From Burkholderia metallica (GTDB taxonomy: Bacteria > Pseudomonadota > Gammaproteobacteria > Burkholderiales > Burkholderiaceae): a stretch of 64,000 nt of DNA. The notes below the pieces were generated by a model, which was not told the origin of the DNA, did no database searches, and saw only the letters and a program-made list of their open reading frames with translations. The position numbers and the translations under genes were made by a program. The stretch spans positions 372,001-436,000 of the forward strand of contig NZ_CADFDB010000005.1 of the NCBI RefSeq assembly GCF_902832845.1, written 5' to 3'. Below, in pieces: positions 25,837 to 35,394 of the stretch. Within the stretch, counting starts at the first letter, position 1; every line of letters begins with the position of its first letter.

Positions 25837-27513
25837 TTACGATTGCGGTTTCTCGACGATCACGCGGCGGTTGTCGCGCGCGATCACGCGCATCGGCACG
25901 CCTTGCTTGACCAGCGTGTCGTACTGACCGGGCGGCATGATCGCGAGCGCATGGGTTTCCTGCTTCCAGCGCGTGATCCACGCGTCGACGGTCGGAATCC
26001 ACTTGTTCGGCTCCATCGAGATCCCGAACGCGAGCTCGTCCTGGCGCTGGACCATGATCGTCGTGTGGCCCATGTAGAACGGGAACGTGTGGTCGAGCAT
26101 CTCGATCGAGTAGAACGGCGTGTCGGGCGGCAGTTTCGCCAGTTCGGCGCGCACGGCCGGCGCGAGCAGCGCGCCCGAGCTGTAGCGGCCGAACTCGTCG
26201 TGCCCGGTGCCGCCGATCGTGCCGAACGCGAGCCATGCGGCGCCGAACGCGGCGAGCGCGGCGGCCACGCCCGCGCGGCGATTCAGCCACGCGGCCGCGA
26301 GCGTCAGCGCGGCCGCGACCGCGAGGCCCGCGTACAGCCACATCTGGAATGCGCGGTACAGCGCGTTCGGCGTGCGGGCGTCGCCCTGGTACGCGAGGAA
26401 GATGATCCCGAACGCGGCGACGACGAAGAACACGAGGTAGCCGAGCAGGTGGCGGCGGAACCGGTCGGCGCTCATCAGCGGCAGGTACGCGCCGATGATC
26501 AGCGCGAGCGCCGGCGCGACCGGCAGCACGTACGAGATCAGCTTCGAATGCGACGCGCTGAAAAACAGGAAGATGAATGCGCTCCAGATCAGCAGCACGA
26601 GCATCGGCGCGAAGCCGTTCGGCTGGCGCGGCATCCGCAGCGCATGGCGGATGCTCTGCCACGCGACCGACAGCCACGGCAGGAAACCGACCAGCAGCAC
26701 GGGCACGAAGTAGTAGAGGGGCCCCGGGCGGTTCTGTTCCGGGGTCAGATACCGGCGGAACTGCTGGACGATGAAGAAGAAGTTGAAGAACTCGGGGTTG
26801 CGCTGCTGCACGAGCACGAACCATGGCGTGACGATCGCGAAGAAGATCACGAGGCCGCTCACCAGGTACAGGCGCTTCCACAGCGCCCAGTCGCGCGCGA
26901 TCAGCGTATAGAGCACGAGCACCGCGCCGGGCAGGATCAGGCCGACGAGGCCCTTGGACAGCACCGCGAACGCCATCGCGGCCCAGCACGCCCACATCCA
27001 GCCGCGCGCGGCGGCCGGGCGCAGCCCGGGCCGCTGCGCGAGCAGCAGCGAGCAGAGCGACAGCGACATCCAGAACGCGAGCCCCATGTCGAGCGCGTTG
27101 AAGTGGCCCATCAGGTTCCAGTACGGCGCGCTGGCAAGCACGACGGCGGCGAGGAAGCCGGACAGCGGATTGAACAGGCGCGCGCCGGTGTAGCCGACCA
27201 GCAGCACGCCGGCGAAGCTCGCGACGGCCGTGTACAGGCGCGCCTGCCATTCGCCGATGCCGAACCACGCGAACGTGAGCGCGTTCAGCCAGGTCTGCAG
27301 CGGCGGCTTCTCGAAATACTTGTAGCCGTTGTAGCGCGGCGTGATCCAGTCGCCGGTGACGAACATTTCGCGCGCCATTTCCGCGTAGCGGCCTTCGTCG
27401 CTCGGAATCAGGTGGCGCAGCCCGAGCGGCGAGAACCAGACGATCGCGAGCGCGACGACGAGGAGGACGAGCGTGATGCGATTGAGCGGTAGCCTCGACG
27501 GCGTATCGTTCAT
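25837..27513 (-). CDS. arnT: Ara4N-lipid A transferase (GT83)
   Basis: 558 residues with about twelve membrane helices, close to the usual 550. Transfers Ara4N from undecaprenyl phosphate to lipid A phosphates on the periplasmic face; this lowers negative charge and confers polymyxin resistance. The first periplasmic loop carries the catalytic acidic residues (LIPSDEGRYAEMAREMF, GDWITPRYNGYKYFEKPPLQTW), matching ArnT/PMT enzymes. A soluble C-terminal domain follows from about residue 440. First gene of the leftward arn operon, so its upstream region (27514-27637) should hold the operon promoter. Confidence 0.94.
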   Translation of the reverse strand: MNDTPSRLPLNRITLVLLVVALAIVWFSPLGLRHLIPSDEGRYAEMAREMFVTGDWITPRYNGYKYFEKPPLQTWLNALTFAWFGIGEWQARLYTAVASFAGVLLVGYTGARLFNPLSGFLAAVVLASAPYWNLMGHFNALDMGLAFWMSLSLCSLLLAQRPGLRPAAARGWMWACWAAMAFAVLSKGLVGLILPGAVLVLYTLIARDWALWKRLYLVSGLVIFFAIVTPWFVLVQQRNPEFFNFFFIVQQFRRYLTPEQNRPGPLYYFVPVLLVGFLPWLSVAWQSIRHALRMPRQPNGFAPMLVLLIWSAFIFLFFSASHSKLISYVLPVAPALALIIGAYLPLMSADRFRRHLLGYLVFFVVAAFGIIFLAYQGDARTPNALYRAFQMWLYAGLAVAAALTLAAAWLNRRAGVAAALAAFGAAWLAFGTIGGTGHDEFGRYSSGALLAPAVRAELAKLPPDTPFYSIEMLDHTFPFYMGHTTIMVQRQDELAFGISMEPNKWIPTVDAWITRWKQETHALAIMPPGQYDTLVKQGVPMRVIARDNRRVIVEKPQS

Positions 27514-27637
27514 GGATTTTCAGCCTGTTGGTTGATGTGACGGGCCGCCGGCGGGTTGCGCCGGCGGCGGGCGGCTTCGCCGGGCCGATCTAGGGGATCG
27601 ATCCGCTGCGCCGGCCCGAGTTTTACCGCATCGGGGA

Positions 27638-28012
27638 TTAACGTTCAATTAAGAGCGCGGCGGCGACTTTGCGGCCCTCGGCCATCAGGATGTTGTAGGT
27701 GCGGCAGGCCGCCTGGAAATCCATCGTCTCGACGCCGATCCGCTTCGCCGTGAGCGCGGCGACGAGCCGCGGGTGCGGGAAGCGCAGCCGCGCGCCGCTG
27801 CCGAAGATCACGAGTTCGGGCGTCGGGTCGAGCAGCATCGCGAAATGCTCGGGCGCGAGCGCGTCGAACGACGACACGGGCCATGCCTGGACCGGCGCGC
27901 CGGGCAGCACGATGACGCTCGTTTCATGGCGTTCGAGATTGACGTCGACATAATCGGGGCCGTAGCCGGTGACGGTGTTGAGCGCGCCGCTCGTGTCCTG
28001 GTGCAGTTTCAA
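27638..28012 (-). CDS. Mth938-like domain protein (DUF498/NDUFAF3 family)
   Basis: 124 residues if it starts at the TTG at 28012 (LKLHQDTSGALNTVTGYG), the point where family members begin; an upstream extension of about 41 residues is Arg/Pro-rich and looks non-coding. The core VIVLPGAPVQAWPV, ELVIFGSGARLRFP and GVETMDFQAACRTYNILMAEGRKVAAALL is typical. Eukaryotic NDUFAF3 helps assemble respiratory complex I; the bacterial role is unknown. It is transcribed toward arnT, and alaA runs divergently. The rare start codon and weak ribosome site are the main uncertainty. Confidence 0.8.
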   Translation of the reverse strand: MKLHQDTSGALNTVTGYGPDYVDVNLERHETSVIVLPGAPVQAWPVSSFDALAPEHFAMLLDPTPELVIFGSGARLRFPHPRLVAALTAKRIGVETMDFQAACRTYNILMAEGRKVAAALLIER

Positions 28013-28327
28013 GTCGGTATTCCGCGGTTCCGTAGGGGAATGTGTCGCAGGCCACACGGGCCCGAATGGCCGGTTTCGCTCGCCCGGGGCACGCGGGACG
28101 CCTGACGGCGCAGGCCCGGCGCGGCCATGGTGCATTGCGAAAGTCGGCCAAAATCCGCTAAATTATAACTTTTTGGTCGCCCCCGGGCGCCACTTGCGTC
28201 GCGCGTCGCCACAAGCCGCGCCCGACCGCCCGCTTTTTCCCAGTCTAGACAGCGCGCACAGACCGGCCGCTTTCCAGTTTTGATCCCGTCCCCCCGGCCG
28301 CAAGGCCAAGCCAGGAACCGTGTCGTC

Positions 28328-29566
28328 GTGAAACCGATTCAGAAGTCGAACAAGCTGCTCAACGTCTGCTACGACATCCGTGGCCCGGTGCTCGAGCACG
28401 CCAAGCGCCTCGAGGAAGAAGGCCACCGCATCATCAAGCTGAACATCGGCAACCTCGCGCCGTTCGGTTTCGACGCGCCGGACGAGATCATCCAGGACAT
28501 GATCCGCAACCTGCCGGCGTCGTCCGGCTACTCGGATTCGAAGGGCGTGTTCTCGGCGCGCAAGGCCGTGATGCATTACACGCAGGAAAAGGGCGTCGTG
28601 GGCGTCGGCCTCGACGACATCTACATCGGCAACGGCGCGTCCGAGCTGATCGTGATGGCGACCCAGGCGCTGCTGAACGACGGCGACGAAGTGCTGCTGC
28701 CGGCACCCGACTACCCGCTGTGGACGGCCGCGGTCAGCCTGTCGGGCGGCACGCCGGTGCATTACATCTGCGACGAGCAGAACGCGTGGATGCCCGATCT
28801 CGACGACATCCGCCGCAAGATCACGCCGAACACGAAGGCGATCGTCGTGATCAACCCGAACAACCCGACGGGCGCGCTTTATTCGGACGAATTGCTGCTC
28901 GAACTGCTCGAGATCGCGCGCCAGCACGGGCTGATCGTGTTCGCGGACGAGGTGTACGACAAGATCGTCTACGACGGCCTCGAGCACACGGCGCTGGGTG
29001 CGCTGTCGGAGGACGTGATCACCGTCACGTTCAACAGCCTGTCGAAGAGCTATCGCTCGTGCGGCTACCGCGCGGGCTGGATGGCCGTGTCGGGCCTCGG
29101 CGGCGACAACCGCCGGCGCGCGAAGGACTATCTCGAGGGGCTCGGCATCCTGTCGTCGATGCGCCTGTGCGCGAACGTGCCCGGGCAGTTCGCGATCCAG
29201 ACGGCGCTCGGCGGCTACCAGAGCATCAACGAGCTGATCGTGCCGAGCGGGCGCCTGTACAAGCAGCGCGAGCTCGCGTACGACATGCTCACGTCGATCC
29301 CCGGCGTGACCTGCGTGAAGCCGCAGGCCGCGCTGTACATGTTCCCGCGCCTCGATCCGAAAATCTATCCGATCCAGAACGACCAGCAGTTCATACTCGA
29401 CCTGCTGCTCGAGGAGCGCGTATTGCTCGTGCAGGGCACGGGTTTCAACTGGGCGAGCCCGGATCACTTCCGCGTGGTCTTCCTGCCGAACCTCGACGAC
29501 CTGACCGATTCGATCAACCGGATCGCACGCTTCCTCGACGGCTACCGCAAGCGCCATTCGGCCTGA
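28328..29566 (+). CDS. alaA: Alanine transaminase-type PLP aminotransferase (AlaA-like)
   Basis: 412 residues from the GTG at 28328 (VKPIQKSNKLLNVCYDIRGP, the family start); an in-frame TTG 48 bases upstream was rejected. Class I aminotransferase that converts pyruvate plus glutamate to alanine plus 2-oxoglutarate. PLP Lys240 lies in FNSLSKSYRSCGYRAGW, and VINPNNPTGALY and FADEVYDKIVYDG are present. E. coli AlaA has 405 residues. It is followed within 60 bases by hom and thrC, so it is probably co-transcribed with threonine biosynthesis. Confidence 0.92.
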   Translation: MKPIQKSNKLLNVCYDIRGPVLEHAKRLEEEGHRIIKLNIGNLAPFGFDAPDEIIQDMIRNLPASSGYSDSKGVFSARKAVMHYTQEKGVVGVGLDDIYIGNGASELIVMATQALLNDGDEVLLPAPDYPLWTAAVSLSGGTPVHYICDEQNAWMPDLDDIRRKITPNTKAIVVINPNNPTGALYSDELLLELLEIARQHGLIVFADEVYDKIVYDGLEHTALGALSEDVITVTFNSLSKSYRSCGYRAGWMAVSGLGGDNRRRAKDYLEGLGILSSMRLCANVPGQFAIQTALGGYQSINELIVPSGRLYKQRELAYDMLTSIPGVTCVKPQAALYMFPRLDPKIYPIQNDQQFILDLLLEERVLLVQGTGFNWASPDHFRVVFLPNLDDLTDSINRIARFLDGYRKRHSA

Positions 29567-29618
29567 GCGGCAGGGCCACACGGCACTCACTACTTCTTAC
29601 TCATCGATCACACGCAGC

Positions 29619-30947
29619 ATGGAACCGATCAAAGTTGGCCTGTTGGGCTTCGGCACGGTGGGCAGCGGCACCTTCACGGTGCTGGGCCGCAACCAGGAAG
29701 AAATCAAGCGACGCGCGGGGCGCGGCATCGAGGTGACGCGCATTGCGGTGCGCAACCCGGCCAAGGCGCTGGCCGCGCTCGGCGGCAATGCCGGCACCGC
29801 GCAGATCACCGACGATTTCAACGCGGTCGTCGACGATCCGTCGATCGCGATCGTCGCCGAGATGATCGGCGGCACGGGCATCGCGCGCGACCTCGTGCTG
29901 CGCGCGATCGCGAACGGCAAGCACGTCGTGACGGCCAACAAGGCGCTGCTCGCGGTGCACGGCACCGAAATCTTCGAAGCGGCGCGCGCGAAGGGCGTGA
30001 TGGTCGCGTTCGAGGCGGCCGTCGCCGGCGGCATCCCGATCATCAAGGCGCTGCGCGAAGGGCTCACCGCCAACCGCATCCAGTACATCGCGGGCATCAT
30101 CAACGGCACGACCAACTACATCCTGTCGGAAATGCGCGACCGCGGGCTCGACTTCGCGACCGCGCTGAAGGCCGCGCAGGAGCTCGGCTACGCGGAAGCC
30201 GATCCGACCTTCGACATCGAGGGCGTCGACGCCGCGCACAAGGCGACGATCATGAGCGCGATCGCGTTCGGCGTGCCGGTGCAGTTCGACCGCGCGTACG
30301 TCGAGGGCATCAGCAAGCTCGACGCGACCGACATCCGCTACGCGGAAGAGCTCGGCTACCGGATCAAGCTGCTCGGCATCACGCGCCGCGCCGAAAACGG
30401 CATCGAACTGCGCGTGCACCCGACGCTGATCCCGGAAAAGCGCCTGCTCGCGAACGTCGAAGGCGCGATGAACGCGGTCGTCGTGCGCGGCGACGCGGTC
30501 GGCACGACGCTGTACTACGGCAAGGGCGCGGGCGCGGAGCCGACCGCATCGGCCGTGGTCGCCGATCTCGTCGACGTCACGCGCCTGCACACGGCGGACC
30601 CGGAGCATCGCGTGCCGCATCTCGCGTTCCAGCCGGACAGCCTGTCGAACACGCCGATCCTGCCGATCGAGGAAGTGACGAGCGGCTACTACCTGCGCCT
30701 GCGCGTCGCCGATCAGACCGGCGTGCTCGCCGCGATCACGCGCATCCTCGCCGAGTCGGGCATCTCGATCGATGCGCTGCTGCAGAAGGAGTCGGAGCAG
30801 ATCGACGGCGCGAACGGCGAGACCGACATCATCCTGATCACGCACGAGACGCTCGAGAAGAACGTCAACGCGGCGATCGCGCAGATCGAGAGCCTGGCGA
30901 CGGTGGTCTCGAAGGTAACGAAGCTGCGCATGGAAGCGCTGAACTGA
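29619..30947 (+). CDS. hom: Homoserine dehydrogenase
   Basis: 442 residues. NAD(P)H-dependent reduction of aspartate semialdehyde to homoserine. N-terminal Rossmann motif GLLGFGTVGSGTF, catalytic region YIAGIINGTTNYILSEM and the Asp/Lys-bearing LGYAEADPTFDIEGVDAAHK, then a C-terminal ACT domain (about 355-430: YYLRLRVADQTGVLAAI) that normally binds threonine for feedback inhibition. It is monofunctional (no aspartokinase). 52 bases after alaA and 12 bases before thrC. Confidence 0.96.
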   Translation: MEPIKVGLLGFGTVGSGTFTVLGRNQEEIKRRAGRGIEVTRIAVRNPAKALAALGGNAGTAQITDDFNAVVDDPSIAIVAEMIGGTGIARDLVLRAIANGKHVVTANKALLAVHGTEIFEAARAKGVMVAFEAAVAGGIPIIKALREGLTANRIQYIAGIINGTTNYILSEMRDRGLDFATALKAAQELGYAEADPTFDIEGVDAAHKATIMSAIAFGVPVQFDRAYVEGISKLDATDIRYAEELGYRIKLLGITRRAENGIELRVHPTLIPEKRLLANVEGAMNAVVVRGDAVGTTLYYGKGAGAEPTASAVVADLVDVTRLHTADPEHRVPHLAFQPDSLSNTPILPIEEVTSGYYLRLRVADQTGVLAAITRILAESGISIDALLQKESEQIDGANGETDIILITHETLEKNVNAAIAQIESLATVVSKVTKLRMEALN

Positions 30948-30959
30948 GCCGAGGACGAC

Positions 30960-32411
30960 ATGAACTACATTTCCACGCGCGGCGCCGGCATCGGCGAGCG
31001 CCACACGTTCTCCGACATCCTGCTCGGCGGTCTCGCGAAGGACGGCGGGCTCTACCTGCCGGCTGAGTATCCGAAGGTGTCCGCCGACGAGCTCGCGCGC
31101 TGGCGCACGCTGCCGTACGCGGATCTCGCGTTCGAGATCCTGTCGAAGTTCTGCGACGACGTGCCGGCCGACGACCTGCGCGCGATCACGCGCCGCACGT
31201 ACACGGCCGCCGTGTACAGCAACACGCGCCATGGCGAAAACGCAGCCGACATCACGCCGCTGAAGACGCTCGGCACCGAGAACGGCGCGCCGATCTCGCT
31301 GCTCGAACTGTCGAACGGCCCGACGCTCGCGTTCAAGGACATGGCGATGCAGCTGCTCGGCAACCTGTTCGAGTACACGCTCGCGAAGCACGGGCAGACG
31401 CTGAACATTCTCGGCGCGACGTCCGGCGACACCGGCAGCGCGGCCGAATACGCGATGCGCGGCAAGGCCGGCGTGCGCGTGTTCATGCTGTCGCCGCACA
31501 AGAAGATGAGCGCGTTCCAGACGGCGCAGATGTTCAGCCTGCAGGACCCGAACATCTTCAACCTCGCGGTCGAAGGCGTGTTCGACGATTGCCAGGACAT
31601 CGTGAAGGCGGTGTCGAACGATCACGCGTTCAAGGCGCAGCAGAAGATCGGCACGGTCAACTCGATCAACTGGGCGCGGGTCGTCGCGCAGGTCGTGTAC
31701 TACTTCAAGGGCTATTTCGCGGCGACGAAGTCCAACGACGAACGCGTGTCGTTCACGGTGCCGTCGGGCAACTTCGGCAACGTGTGCGCAGGGCACATCG
31801 CGCGGATGATGGGGCTGCCGATCGCGAAGCTCGTGGTCGCGACCAACGAGAACGACGTGCTCGACGAGTTCTTCCGCACCGGCGCGTATCGCGTGCGCAG
31901 CGCCGAGAACACCTATCACACGAGCAGCCCGAGCATGGACATCTCGAAGGCGTCGAACTTCGAGCGCTTCGTGTTCGACCTGCTCGGCCGCGATCCGGCG
32001 CGCGTGATGCAGCTGTTCCGCGACGTCGAGGAGAAGGGCGGCTTCGATCTCGCCGCGAGCGGCGATTTCGCGCGCGTGGCCGAGTTCGGTTTCGTGTCGG
32101 GCCGCAGCAGCCACACCGACCGCATCGCGACGATCCGCGACGTGTTCTCGCGTTACGACACGATGATCGATACGCACACGGCCGACGGCGTGAAGGTCGC
32201 GCGCGAGCATCTGGATGCGGGCGTGCCGATGGTCGTGCTCGAAACCGCGCAGCCGATCAAGTTCGGCGAGACGATTCGCGAAGCGCTCGATCGCGAAGCC
32301 GAGCGTCCGGCCGCGTTCGACGGGCTCGAGGCGCTGCCGCAGCGCTTCGAGGTCGTGAAGGCCGACGCGCAGCAGGTGAAGGACTTCATCGCCGCCCATA
32401 CGGGCGCATGA
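30960..32411 (+). CDS. thrC: Threonine synthase
   Basis: 483 residues, GAGGAC ribosome site. PLP enzyme that turns O-phosphohomoserine into threonine. N-terminal MNYISTRGAGIGERHTFSDILLGG, the PLP Lys126 in GPTLAFKDMAMQL, phosphate loop GATSGDTGSAAEYAMRGK and SGNFGNVCAGHIARMMGLPI are all as expected for the longer (class II) type. No thrB lies next to it, so homoserine kinase is encoded elsewhere. A GC-only hairpin lies just past the stop (32418-32436) but has no U-run. Confidence 0.96.
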   Translation: MNYISTRGAGIGERHTFSDILLGGLAKDGGLYLPAEYPKVSADELARWRTLPYADLAFEILSKFCDDVPADDLRAITRRTYTAAVYSNTRHGENAADITPLKTLGTENGAPISLLELSNGPTLAFKDMAMQLLGNLFEYTLAKHGQTLNILGATSGDTGSAAEYAMRGKAGVRVFMLSPHKKMSAFQTAQMFSLQDPNIFNLAVEGVFDDCQDIVKAVSNDHAFKAQQKIGTVNSINWARVVAQVVYYFKGYFAATKSNDERVSFTVPSGNFGNVCAGHIARMMGLPIAKLVVATNENDVLDEFFRTGAYRVRSAENTYHTSSPSMDISKASNFERFVFDLLGRDPARVMQLFRDVEEKGGFDLAASGDFARVAEFGFVSGRSSHTDRIATIRDVFSRYDTMIDTHTADGVKVAREHLDAGVPMVVLETAQPIKFGETIREALDREAERPAAFDGLEALPQRFEVVKADAQQVKDFIAAHTGA

Positions 32412-32635
32412 CGCTCGGCCGGGCCGCGGGCCCGGCTGCGCAGCACGGCCGGAATGCCGATTCGTCGAACGGATCGGGGTTCCGGCCGTTTCGTTTGGCG
32501 CTGCCGCGCGGCAAAACCAGTGCCAGACTCGCGCATTCGCGCGCATCACAGTTTGCGCATGTCCGCCATGTCGCGCGCCCGCGCGATGGCGTCGCTACAA
32601 TGACGTATTGACTCCAACGATCCCCGATTCCATCG

Positions 32636-33883
32636 ATGTCGAACCCGAACCCCGCGGCGCCGCGCGCGCCGATGCTGTCGACCGCCGAAGCGCTCGCCGC
32701 GCTGCTCGATGCCGCGAAGCCGTTGCCCGGCACCGAAACCGTCGCCACGCTCGATGCGCTCGGCCGCGTGCTGGCGGCCGACGTGAGCTCGCCGCTCGAC
32801 GTGCCGCCGATGCATACGAGCGCGATGGACGGCTATGCGGTGCGCGTCGCCGACCTTTTGCACGGCGAGCGGCGTTTGCCGGTGTCGCAGCGCATTCCGG
32901 CCGGTCATCCGGCCGCGCCGCTCGCGGCCGGCACGGCCGCGCGGGTCTTCACTGGCGCGACGGTGCCGCCCGGCGCCGACGCGGTCGTGATGCAGGAGCA
33001 GACGGCGGCCGACGGCGATGCGGTCGAGATCCTGCATACGCCGAAGGCCGGTGAATGGATCACCGCGCAGGGCGCGGATATCCGGCAGGGCTCGGTGATC
33101 CTGCCGGCCGGCACGCGGCTCACGCCGCAGGCGCTCGGCCTCGCCGCGTCGGTCGGCTGCGCGCAATTGCCGGTCGCGCGGCGGATTCGCGTCGCGGTGT
33201 TCTTTACCGGCGACGAACTGACGATGCCCGGCGAGCCGCTGAAGCCCGGCGCGATCTACAACTCGAACCGTTTCACGCTGCGCGGGCTGCTGGAGCGGCT
33301 CGGCTGCCACGTCACCGACTACGGCATCGTGCCCGATTCGCTCGCCGCGACGCGCGACACGCTGCGCGCGGCCGCGCGCGATCACGACGTGATCCTGACG
33401 AGCGGCGGCGTATCGGTCGGCGACGAGGATCACGTGAAGCCGGCCGTCGAGGCCGAAGGGCGGCTCGCACTGTGGCAGATCGCGATGAAGCCCGGCAAGC
33501 CGCTCGCGTACGGTGCGGTGCGCCGCGGCGACGATCGCGCCGATGCCCACTTCATCGGGCTGCCGGGCAACCCGGTATCGAGTTTCGTCACGTTCCTGCT
33601 GTTCGTGCGGCCGTTCCTGCTGCGCCTTTCCGGCGTGCGCGACGTCGCGCCGCGCGCGCTGTCGCTGCGTGCCGACTTCTCGCAAGGCAAGGGCGACCGG
33701 CGCAACGAATTCCTGCGCGCGCGCGTGAACGCGGCTGGCGGCCTCGACCTGTTCCCGAACCAGAGCTCGGCGGTACTGACGTCGACCGTCTGGGGTGACG
33801 GCCTGATCGACAATCCGCCGCAGCACGCGATCAGCGCGGGCGAGACCGTGCGTTTCATTCCGTTTTCCGAACTGCTGTCGTAA
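32636..33883 (+). CDS. moeA: Molybdopterin molybdotransferase
   Basis: 415 residues. Inserts molybdate into adenylylated molybdopterin. Conserved LDVPPMHTSAMDGYAVR, the MoCF-domain TSGGVSVGDEDHVK and GKPLAYG, and FIGLPGNPVSSFVTF confirm MoeA. The C-terminal domain IV is complete. A TACAAT at 32594-32599 is a candidate -10 about 35 bases upstream. moaD and moaE follow closely, so the three form a molybdenum-cofactor operon. Confidence 0.95.
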   Translation: MSNPNPAAPRAPMLSTAEALAALLDAAKPLPGTETVATLDALGRVLAADVSSPLDVPPMHTSAMDGYAVRVADLLHGERRLPVSQRIPAGHPAAPLAAGTAARVFTGATVPPGADAVVMQEQTAADGDAVEILHTPKAGEWITAQGADIRQGSVILPAGTRLTPQALGLAASVGCAQLPVARRIRVAVFFTGDELTMPGEPLKPGAIYNSNRFTLRGLLERLGCHVTDYGIVPDSLAATRDTLRAAARDHDVILTSGGVSVGDEDHVKPAVEAEGRLALWQIAMKPGKPLAYGAVRRGDDRADAHFIGLPGNPVSSFVTFLLFVRPFLLRLSGVRDVAPRALSLRADFSQGKGDRRNEFLRARVNAAGGLDLFPNQSSAVLTSTVWGDGLIDNPPQHAISAGETVRFIPFSELLS

Positions 33884-33902
33884 TCCGACGGCTTCCCGAA
33901 CC

Positions 33903-34160
33903 ATGAAGATTCAGCTGAAATTTTTTGCAAGCGTGCGCGAGGCACTGGGCGTCGCCGACGAGCAGGCCGACGTGCCGGACAGCGTGACGACCGTGGGCGA
34001 CGTGCGCGCCTGGCTGCGTACGCGCGGGGGGGCATGGGCCGAGACGCTTGCCGACGGGCGCGCGTTGCGCATGGCGTGCAACCACGAGATGACCGATCCC
34101 GGCACGCGGCTCACCGACGGTTGCGAGGTCGCGTTCTTTCCGCCGGTGACGGGCGGTTGA
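33903..34160 (+). CDS. moaD: Molybdopterin synthase small subunit
   Basis: 85 residues, ubiquitin-like fold, ending in the required Gly-Gly (PPVTGG) whose thiocarboxylate donates sulfur to precursor Z. MKIQLKFFASVREALG at the N-terminus is typical. 19 bases after moeA and 10 bases before moaE; the product must pair with MoaE. Confidence 0.95.
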   Translation: MKIQLKFFASVREALGVADEQADVPDSVTTVGDVRAWLRTRGGAWAETLADGRALRMACNHEMTDPGTRLTDGCEVAFFPPVTGG

Positions 34161-34170
34161 GGCACGGGCG

Positions 34171-34647
34171 ATGGCAACGATACGAGTCCAGACCGACGAT
34201 TTCGACCTGAACGCCGAGGTCGCGGCATTGCGCGCGCGCAACCCGAAGATCGGCGCGATCGCGTGCTTCGTCGGGACTGTGCGCGACCTGAACGAAGGCG
34301 ATTCGGTGGCCGCGATGGAGCTCGAGCACTATCCGGGGATGACCGAGAAGGCGCTCGAGAAGATCGCCGCCGAGGCCGCCCGGCGCTGGCCGGGCATCGA
34401 CGTCGCGATCGTGCATCGCGTCGGCCGGCTCCTGCCGCTCGACCAGATCGTGATGGTCGCGACGGTCGCGTCGCATCGCGGCGATGCATTCGCGTCGTGC
34501 GAGTTCGTGATGGACTACCTGAAGACCGACGCGCCGTTCTGGAAGAAGGAAACCACGCCCGATGGCGAGCGCTGGGTCGATGCGCGCAGCACCGACGATG
34601 CCGCGCTCGCGCGCTGGGGGATCGAATCGGGCAACGCACCGCGCTGA
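34171..34647 (+). CDS. moaE: Molybdopterin synthase large subunit
   Basis: 158 residues. Catalytic subunit that adds two sulfurs to cyclic pyranopterin phosphate. Signature segments: IGAIACFVGTVRDLNEGDSV, LEHYPGMTEKALEKI, IVHRVGRLLPLDQIVMVATVASHRGDAF and the catalytic Lys in KTDAPFWKKE. Ends 68 bases before the convergent hemoglobin gene. A 9-bp GC inverted repeat (34679-34687 with 34697-34705) lies between the two stops but has no U-run. Confidence 0.95.
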   Translation: MATIRVQTDDFDLNAEVAALRARNPKIGAIACFVGTVRDLNEGDSVAAMELEHYPGMTEKALEKIAAEAARRWPGIDVAIVHRVGRLLPLDQIVMVATVASHRGDAFASCEFVMDYLKTDAPFWKKETTPDGERWVDARSTDDAALARWGIESGNAPR

Positions 34648-34715
34648 GCGGGGCGCTGCCGGGTGATGCGACGTGGTGTCGCACGCGCGCAGGCGTCGCG
34701 TGCGATGGCGCCGCG

Positions 34716-35285
34716 TTACGCGTCCGGATCGGTGCCGCGGCCGATGATCTTCGTCGGAAACGGCTCGCCGCGCCGTCGCGACGCGGGTGACGGCAACGCG
34801 TGCGAATCGTCGCCCGTATCGCGACGGCGCGGCGCGATCGCATCGAGCAGCGCCTGCTGCTCGGGCGGAATCCGATAATCCCAGCCGAACCGGCTCAACT
34901 GCAGGCTCTGCGCGATCCGCAGCGCGGGTTCCATGAAGCGGATCGCCGCCGGCGGCGCGTAGCGCGTCTCGACCGTCTTCAGGAACAGCGACAGCCAGCG
35001 GCCGAAATGCGCCGGCTCGATCCCGTCGAGCGGCTGGTGCGCCTGCTGCACGTTGCCGCGATAGCCCTTGGTGCCGAGCACGAGGCTCGACCAGAACGTG
35101 ACCATCTTCGGCAGGTGGTCGTCCCAGCGGCCGGCCAGCTTCGCGTCGAACACGGGCCCGAGCAGCGGATCGGCGCGCACGCGGTCGTAGAACGCGTAGA
35201 CGAGATCGCGGATGTTCTCTTCGGTCGGCTCGGCGTCGCGAGGGCGGGCCGGTGCGGGTTCGGGCGAGGCGGGCGGGACGGTCAT
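34716..35285 (-). CDS. Group III truncated hemoglobin
   Basis: 189 residues from the ATG at 35285. The globin core (about residues 22-145) has IRDLVYAFYDRVRADPLLGPVF, DHLPKMVTFWSSLVLGTKGYRGNVQQAHQ and FGRWLSLFLKTV, the pattern of group III truncated globins, with heme-ligand His candidates in QQAHQPL and PAHFGRW. A tail of about 40 residues after IPPEQQALLDAI is charged and Pro-rich. The family is linked to nitric oxide or oxygen chemistry. Divergence from an NsrR-type regulator with an NsrR-like palindrome between them supports a nitrosative-stress role (inference). Confidence 0.87.
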   Translation of the reverse strand: MTVPPASPEPAPARPRDAEPTEENIRDLVYAFYDRVRADPLLGPVFDAKLAGRWDDHLPKMVTFWSSLVLGTKGYRGNVQQAHQPLDGIEPAHFGRWLSLFLKTVETRYAPPAAIRFMEPALRIAQSLQLSRFGWDYRIPPEQQALLDAIAPRRRDTGDDSHALPSPASRRRGEPFPTKIIGRGTDPDA

Positions 35286-35394
35286 GGCAAAAGGGCCGGC
35301 AGAGGGGCAACGACGGGGCGGCGGCGCTGGCATCGGTCAGGACGCCGGCCGGATTTTGACGCAAAATAACGTCCAATAACCGCTGAAAAACGTG

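Noticed and set aside
28013-28135. N-terminal extension of the Mth938-like protein to an upstream start
   Set aside because: The added residues are Arg/Pro-rich and absent from the family pattern; the TTG at 28012 fits the family start better.
32418-32436. Hairpin GCCGGGCC-GCG-GGCCCGGC after thrC as a terminator
   Set aside because: Stable stem but no U-run on either strand; could stabilise the RNA, but not called an intrinsic terminator.
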